NCBI GenBank assembly: GCA_009823395.1
Contig: CM020514.1
Coordinates: forward strand, 11,066,466-11,130,465
Reading direction: 5' to 3'
Origin: Thamnaconus septentrionalis
Lineage: Eukaryota > Chordata > Actinopteri > Tetraodontiformes > Monacanthidae
DNA length: 64,000 nucleotides
Shown: positions 60,901-64,000 of the stretch, piece after piece
How the letters are laid out: the number at the start of each line of letters is the position of its first letter
How positions within the stretch are numbered: the first letter of the stretch is position 1
The notes under the pieces: model-generated
Told to the model about the DNA's origin: nothing
What the model saw: the letters and a program-made list of their open reading frames with translations, nothing else
Databases searched by the model: none
Made by a program: the position numbers and the translations under genes

Positions 60901-63785
60901 CACTTACTGTAATTATAACAAAGACATATGGAATGGACCAGTGTTTGGAACCTAACAGACAAATGCCCCTCGATGAAATTGGCACGGAACACATTGTGTT
61001 TTTCAAAAATCACGCCCTCTGGGTTGTGCTTCTCATTAACTCACATGCTCAGGGAAAGTAATGTAGTCTCACATAGGTGAGACATTTTATGACTCACCAT
61101 GCATATGCCGTTATGCAAAATCACTAGCCAATACACACTAATTAGGTATTGGCTAGTGGTGCTGACAACAACAGTATGCGGTCAGTCTTGTCTTTTCAAT
61201 ATATCAATAGAACGTTGTCGACTTGAGTGCAGGGTCATTCCTAGATTGGTAATTTGGCCTCTGGGCTTCACGAAATGGTCTCGCGAGAGCTGAGAAGTGT
61301 TTGAAGTGAAACGTCTGTGACTCCAGTTTTTGATATTTTTGCATATTTTTTAGTGTTTTGCACAATTTATGTCCAGGGGGCATGAAATACAAAATGAAGG
61401 AGTGTGCACTTTGTGATGTGCTAAGGGCCTCTTAAGCAGAGCTTAACCTGTTTCTGGCACATTATTATTAATTCAAAAAATATATTGTAAAAGACTGGTT
61501 TTCACATACTTTTGAAAGGAAAAATATTGTGTTGCACAACTGTTGCATGTCTTTCAGTCGAAAGCACCTGCGGATTCACTGCAGAATGTTTGATTTTGCC
61601 CACATAAGAATTTGTCAGTCTGCGGGGGCTGCGCAAGAATCAGCGCAAACATAAAGTATTGACAAAAGGCATTAAAGCAAATGCCAGCGGCTCAGCACCT
61701 GAAGCTTACGGCTGTGGAGGGAGGATGCAGCAGCAATTCGGAAATGGTGTAAAGTGATTCATGTGTTGGTTGCTAGGCAGCCGGGCGGGTTGCTGATTGA
61801 TTGTGGGGGTGAACGAATCAGGACAAGTGATGAGTGGCTTTCATCAGCCGTAGATGTTAATAACCGGCGATGGACAGTCACACTGAAAAATCAACGAGAA
61901 AAGAACAAATGATTAGGTGCGGCTTCAGGGTCTAATGGATGGCAAAGTTCGCGAGTGCTCAAGCAGGCGGACAGCAGCGGGTTTCGAGAGGGGGGAGTGG
62001 CCAGAGAGGCACCAGTAACTTTTACACAGCAGCCAGGTTCATCGGGCTCTTCCCAACAGGTCAGATGTGCCAGAAGGAGTGAGATCACAACAGAGACGAG
62101 TGGAAGATTTAAATATGCACTCTATTGTTCCAAAGTTTGGGGCCACTGACTAATTTCAGCATTGAACTCAATTATATCCAGTTTTATGAAACGATGATCT
62201 CAAATGCTGTGCAATCATTATGAGTGCACAAAAATCAGTCAAGATGTGCTTAGCAAGTACGGGAACATTTTAGTGTTTAATGAAAAACCTTTCCAATGTC
62301 TAATTAAAAGTGTTTTTGTTTTTGTTGTTTTATATATATTGTTTACTCTTTTATGGATTAACACACACAACTCAATGCGATTAGAATACAAAGCTTTGCT
62401 TTAGAAATGTTTATGTTTTTTAAATCAATTTTAAAGCATTTAACTTCTGTATTGATGGGAATGTATTGCCAACTTGATATTCATTCTGTAAAACCACATT
62501 CAATTAGACATTCAAGGCTGTCAAACTGTCAACCTCACCAAACTGTATCTGGTAATCACAGTGTGAAGATGCCTCAGGTGGCTCCTTCGTTGTTATGTAT
62601 TTTAGTTTTTCCCTAAAGAAATGGGGCTCTTCCTCCAGACAATTCAGAGCAGTTATGTTACAGACCACGATGGAGGCCGAGTTCATCCTGAGCACCTCAA
62701 GAATGGAGCGCCACAGAAGGCCTTTCCTTCCTGTGGCAATAAAACTGTACAGGTCCTCACTGTGAAATCACTGCTTACCACATTCGTTCACTTCCACCCA
62801 TTTTACACTTGACTGATTATTTTTCACACAGCTTAATTCACACTATGTTTATAGCTGTGTACATAGCCTTTTCCTTTCTTTCTTTTTATTTTGCATGCTT
62901 ATATTTTTATTTTTATTTGCACTATGTACAGTCCTGAGGTTGAATAGAGCTCTTTTAGGAACAAAATTCCTATCGGGATTATTAAAAGTATTCTGGTTCT
63001 GATTCTGAACACGCTGGATCCAGGGGAAACGACTCAGTCTGGTTCCTTCACATCAACCAAGTTTTTCCCTTCAGTCTGTCGCCTTTTGGCTTTACTGCAA
63101 GAGGTTTTTGTCATCCTTTCTTACAAATTGTCTATAGCGTTTGTGCTCAAAAATGAATTCTTTGGGCAGCTGCTAGACTTGCTGTCAGACAGTCACAGGG
63201 CGCATAAGCAGCGAGCCCTTGCGGTGAATTCTTAGGAAGCAGCACGTTCGAGGTTTGAGATACCGTGAAATACATTTTTTTGACACCCTGCCAGGAGATG
63301 AGTCGAAGTTTAAATGCAAGGTGACATGTGCATCCGCAGGTGGGCAAGATCAGGAAGACGGCAGCCCGGAAGAGAGAGTACCACATACTGTTCATGGTTC
63401 TGACCACGGCGGCCTGCTACCTGTTGTGCTGGATGCCTTACGGCGTCGTGGCCATGATGGCAACGTTCGGACCCCCCAACATCATCAGCCCCGTGGCCAG
63501 CGTGGTGCCGTCGCTGCTGGCCAAGAGCAGCACCGTCATCAACCCACTCATCTACATCCTCATGAACAAACAGGTGAGTCGGCGTCATGGACATGTACAA
63601 CAGCTTTATTTACACGGTAAAAAAAGACAAGAAAATTACAACAGCCGAAATCATACAAATGTTCCATTTAAATACTTTTTTTTTTTTTCAAGTGTAGTAA
63701 CAAGAGAAAAATCACTGGCAAAATCAAAGTCAGGAAGATCAACCCGGAGGAGGGCTGGCAGAAAGTGAACATCTGTCACTCTTAA
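49321..63785 (+). CDS. tmtops: Teleost multiple tissue (TMT) opsin, non-visual G-protein-coupled photoreceptor, 4 exons
   Basis: Seven-helix retinal-binding receptor of the encephalopsin/TMT group, expressed in brain and other tissues in fish. Exons 49321-49684, 56691-57016, 63340-63573, 63693-63785 give 338 residues. Seen: N-glycosylation sites in LNYSLNLS; the helix 3 Cys111 and the helix 3-4 loop Cys187 for the disulfide; DRY at 135-137; retinal Schiff-base Lys292 in LAKSSTVINP; NPLIY at 298-302. The position of the vertebrate visual counterion is Tyr114, and Glu181 is present as the ancestral counterion, as in bistable opsins. The EGAGTSCSVSW loop and the AARKREYHILFMV helix 6 start favour TMT over OPN3. 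The paralogue (1, 2 or 3) is not resolved. A start at Met4, in slightly better context, is possible. The last exon is placed by frame and a poly-T/CAAG acceptor. Confidence 0.88.
51079..51117. repeat. (GT)n microsatellite
   Basis: About 14 TG units followed by CGTG variants, in opsin intron 1. Confidence 0.9.
53518..54200 (+). mobile_element. PIF/Harbinger-type element remnant
   Basis: The left edge AAGGTCCTTACACACAGGGA resembles the terminal repeats of fish Harbinger elements. Codons from 53722 read FRQYFRMSVGQFEGL and then RTNYRELI, the pattern at the N-terminal part of Harbinger transposases (and HARBI1). The frame then leaves the family. A second, inverted copy of this same piece follows (arms 53698-53810 and 53903-54015). 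The right terminus is not clear; the end given is approximate. Confidence 0.6.
54901..54990. repeat. (GATA)n array
   Basis: GACA units passing into about ten GATA units, in opsin intron 1. Confidence 0.95.
56341..56370. mobile_element. hAT-type right terminus
   Basis: GGGCCGGACCGCCTATTGAG followed by AACCACAG is, on the other strand, a CTGTGGTTCTCAATAGG hAT-like end. No partner end found. Confidence 0.35.
58652..58725. repeat. (GAA)n tract
   Basis: About 74 bp of GAA/AAG triplets with small interruptions. Lys/Arg-rich or Leu/Phe-rich frames across it are artefacts. Confidence 0.95.
59200..59463 (-). pseudogene. LINE reverse transcriptase fragment (decayed)
   Basis: On the - strand a frame contains SRVLDEIFNTSLYHAVVP and then GFKKFIMVPVH, which fits the segment of non-LTR retrotransposon reverse transcriptase usually written as (L..VF)TDIFN.SL..AVVP..FK...I.PV. 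Upstream and downstream parts of the domain are absent, so it is a short dead remnant. Confidence 0.55.
62620..63008 (+). mobile_element. LINE 3' end with ATTCTG-type tail
   Basis: A block with CACCTCAAGAATGGAGCGCC, a T-rich stretch, TTTGCACTATGTACAG, then TCCTATCGGGATTATTAAAA and a tail of TTCTGGTTCTGATTCTGA. The fixed ending of a ...GGGAT(A)TTAAA-type block plus tandem ATTCTG hexamers is characteristic of 3' ends of fish L2/Rex1-like LINEs. The left limit is approximate. Confidence 0.6.
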
Positions 63786-64000
63786 CCGTGTCCATCAAGG
63801 ATGCGTCTTTCATCCCCTGACCTCTCCAGAAAACACTGCAGAACGCTGCAGGGGGGAAATATATATAAATCCTAAATGTTAAATAATCTTTTAGAGGCAG
63901 TGTGGAGCGGCAATGCCCACAATACTGAGTAAAAATAAGACATGAAAAACAGGCCCCAGGAGAAAAGAGCGGAGGCCAAGAGAGCAAAATGTAATTAACA

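Larger units (their letters stand above)
57017..63339 (+). other. Opsin intron 2
   Basis: A 6.3-kb intron with a GAA tract (58652-58725), a decayed LINE reverse transcriptase fragment on the - strand (59200-59463) and a LINE 3' end on the + strand (about 62620-63008). The stretch 59900-62100 shows nothing I can assign. Confidence 0.65.

Noticed and set aside
62126..62160. Tc1-like end (CCAAAGTTTGGGGCCACTGA)
   Set aside because: The short similarity to fish Tc1 termini is suggestive, but there is no TA border or second end.

Overview
This is eukaryotic, vertebrate DNA, most likely from a ray-finned (teleost) fish. The genes have many GT-AG introns, the intergenic and intronic DNA is full of dinucleotide and trinucleotide microsatellites, and the dispersed repeats (tRNA-headed SINEs, hAT, Tc1-like and PIF/Harbinger remnants, short inverted-repeat MITEs, a LINE 3' end) are of teleost type. 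The species cannot be told from the window alone. There is no bacterial gene, CRISPR array, rRNA gene or functional tRNA gene.

Four protein-coding genes could be reconstructed exon by exon. (1) 116-4596, + strand: nr1i2, the pregnane X receptor, 8 coding exons, 414 residues. (2) 13104-17537, + strand: ecrg4 (augurin), 4 exons, 145 residues. (3) 41488 down to 19252, - strand: uxs1, UDP-glucuronate decarboxylase, 15 coding exons, 419 residues, complete. (4) 49321-63785, + strand: an opsin of the teleost multiple tissue (TMT) type, 4 exons, 338 residues. All reading frames join in phase across canonical splice sites.

Layout: nr1i2 is compact (4.5 kb) and followed by an 8.5-kb gene-free stretch of microsatellites and old repeats. 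ecrg4 and uxs1 converge tail to tail; their distal polyadenylation signals are under 100 bp apart. uxs1 spreads over 22 kb and its introns hold most of the mobile-element material, including a (TA)n tract of about 0.95 kb, two related MITE copies, a hAT-type element ending about 10 bp from an exon, and an interstitial telomere-like tract lying between two 116-bp direct repeats. A 7.8-kb gene-free interval follows, then the opsin with introns of about 7.0 and 6.3 kb that carry Harbinger and LINE remnants.

The genes do not form one pathway: a xenobiotic/steroid-sensing nuclear receptor, a secreted peptide precursor, a Golgi nucleotide-sugar enzyme needed for glycosaminoglycan synthesis, and a non-visual photoreceptor. 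I did not find a new multi-gene system. The unusual material is structural: perfect or near-perfect inverted repeats, transposons touching splice sites and 3' UTRs, and tandem splice acceptors.
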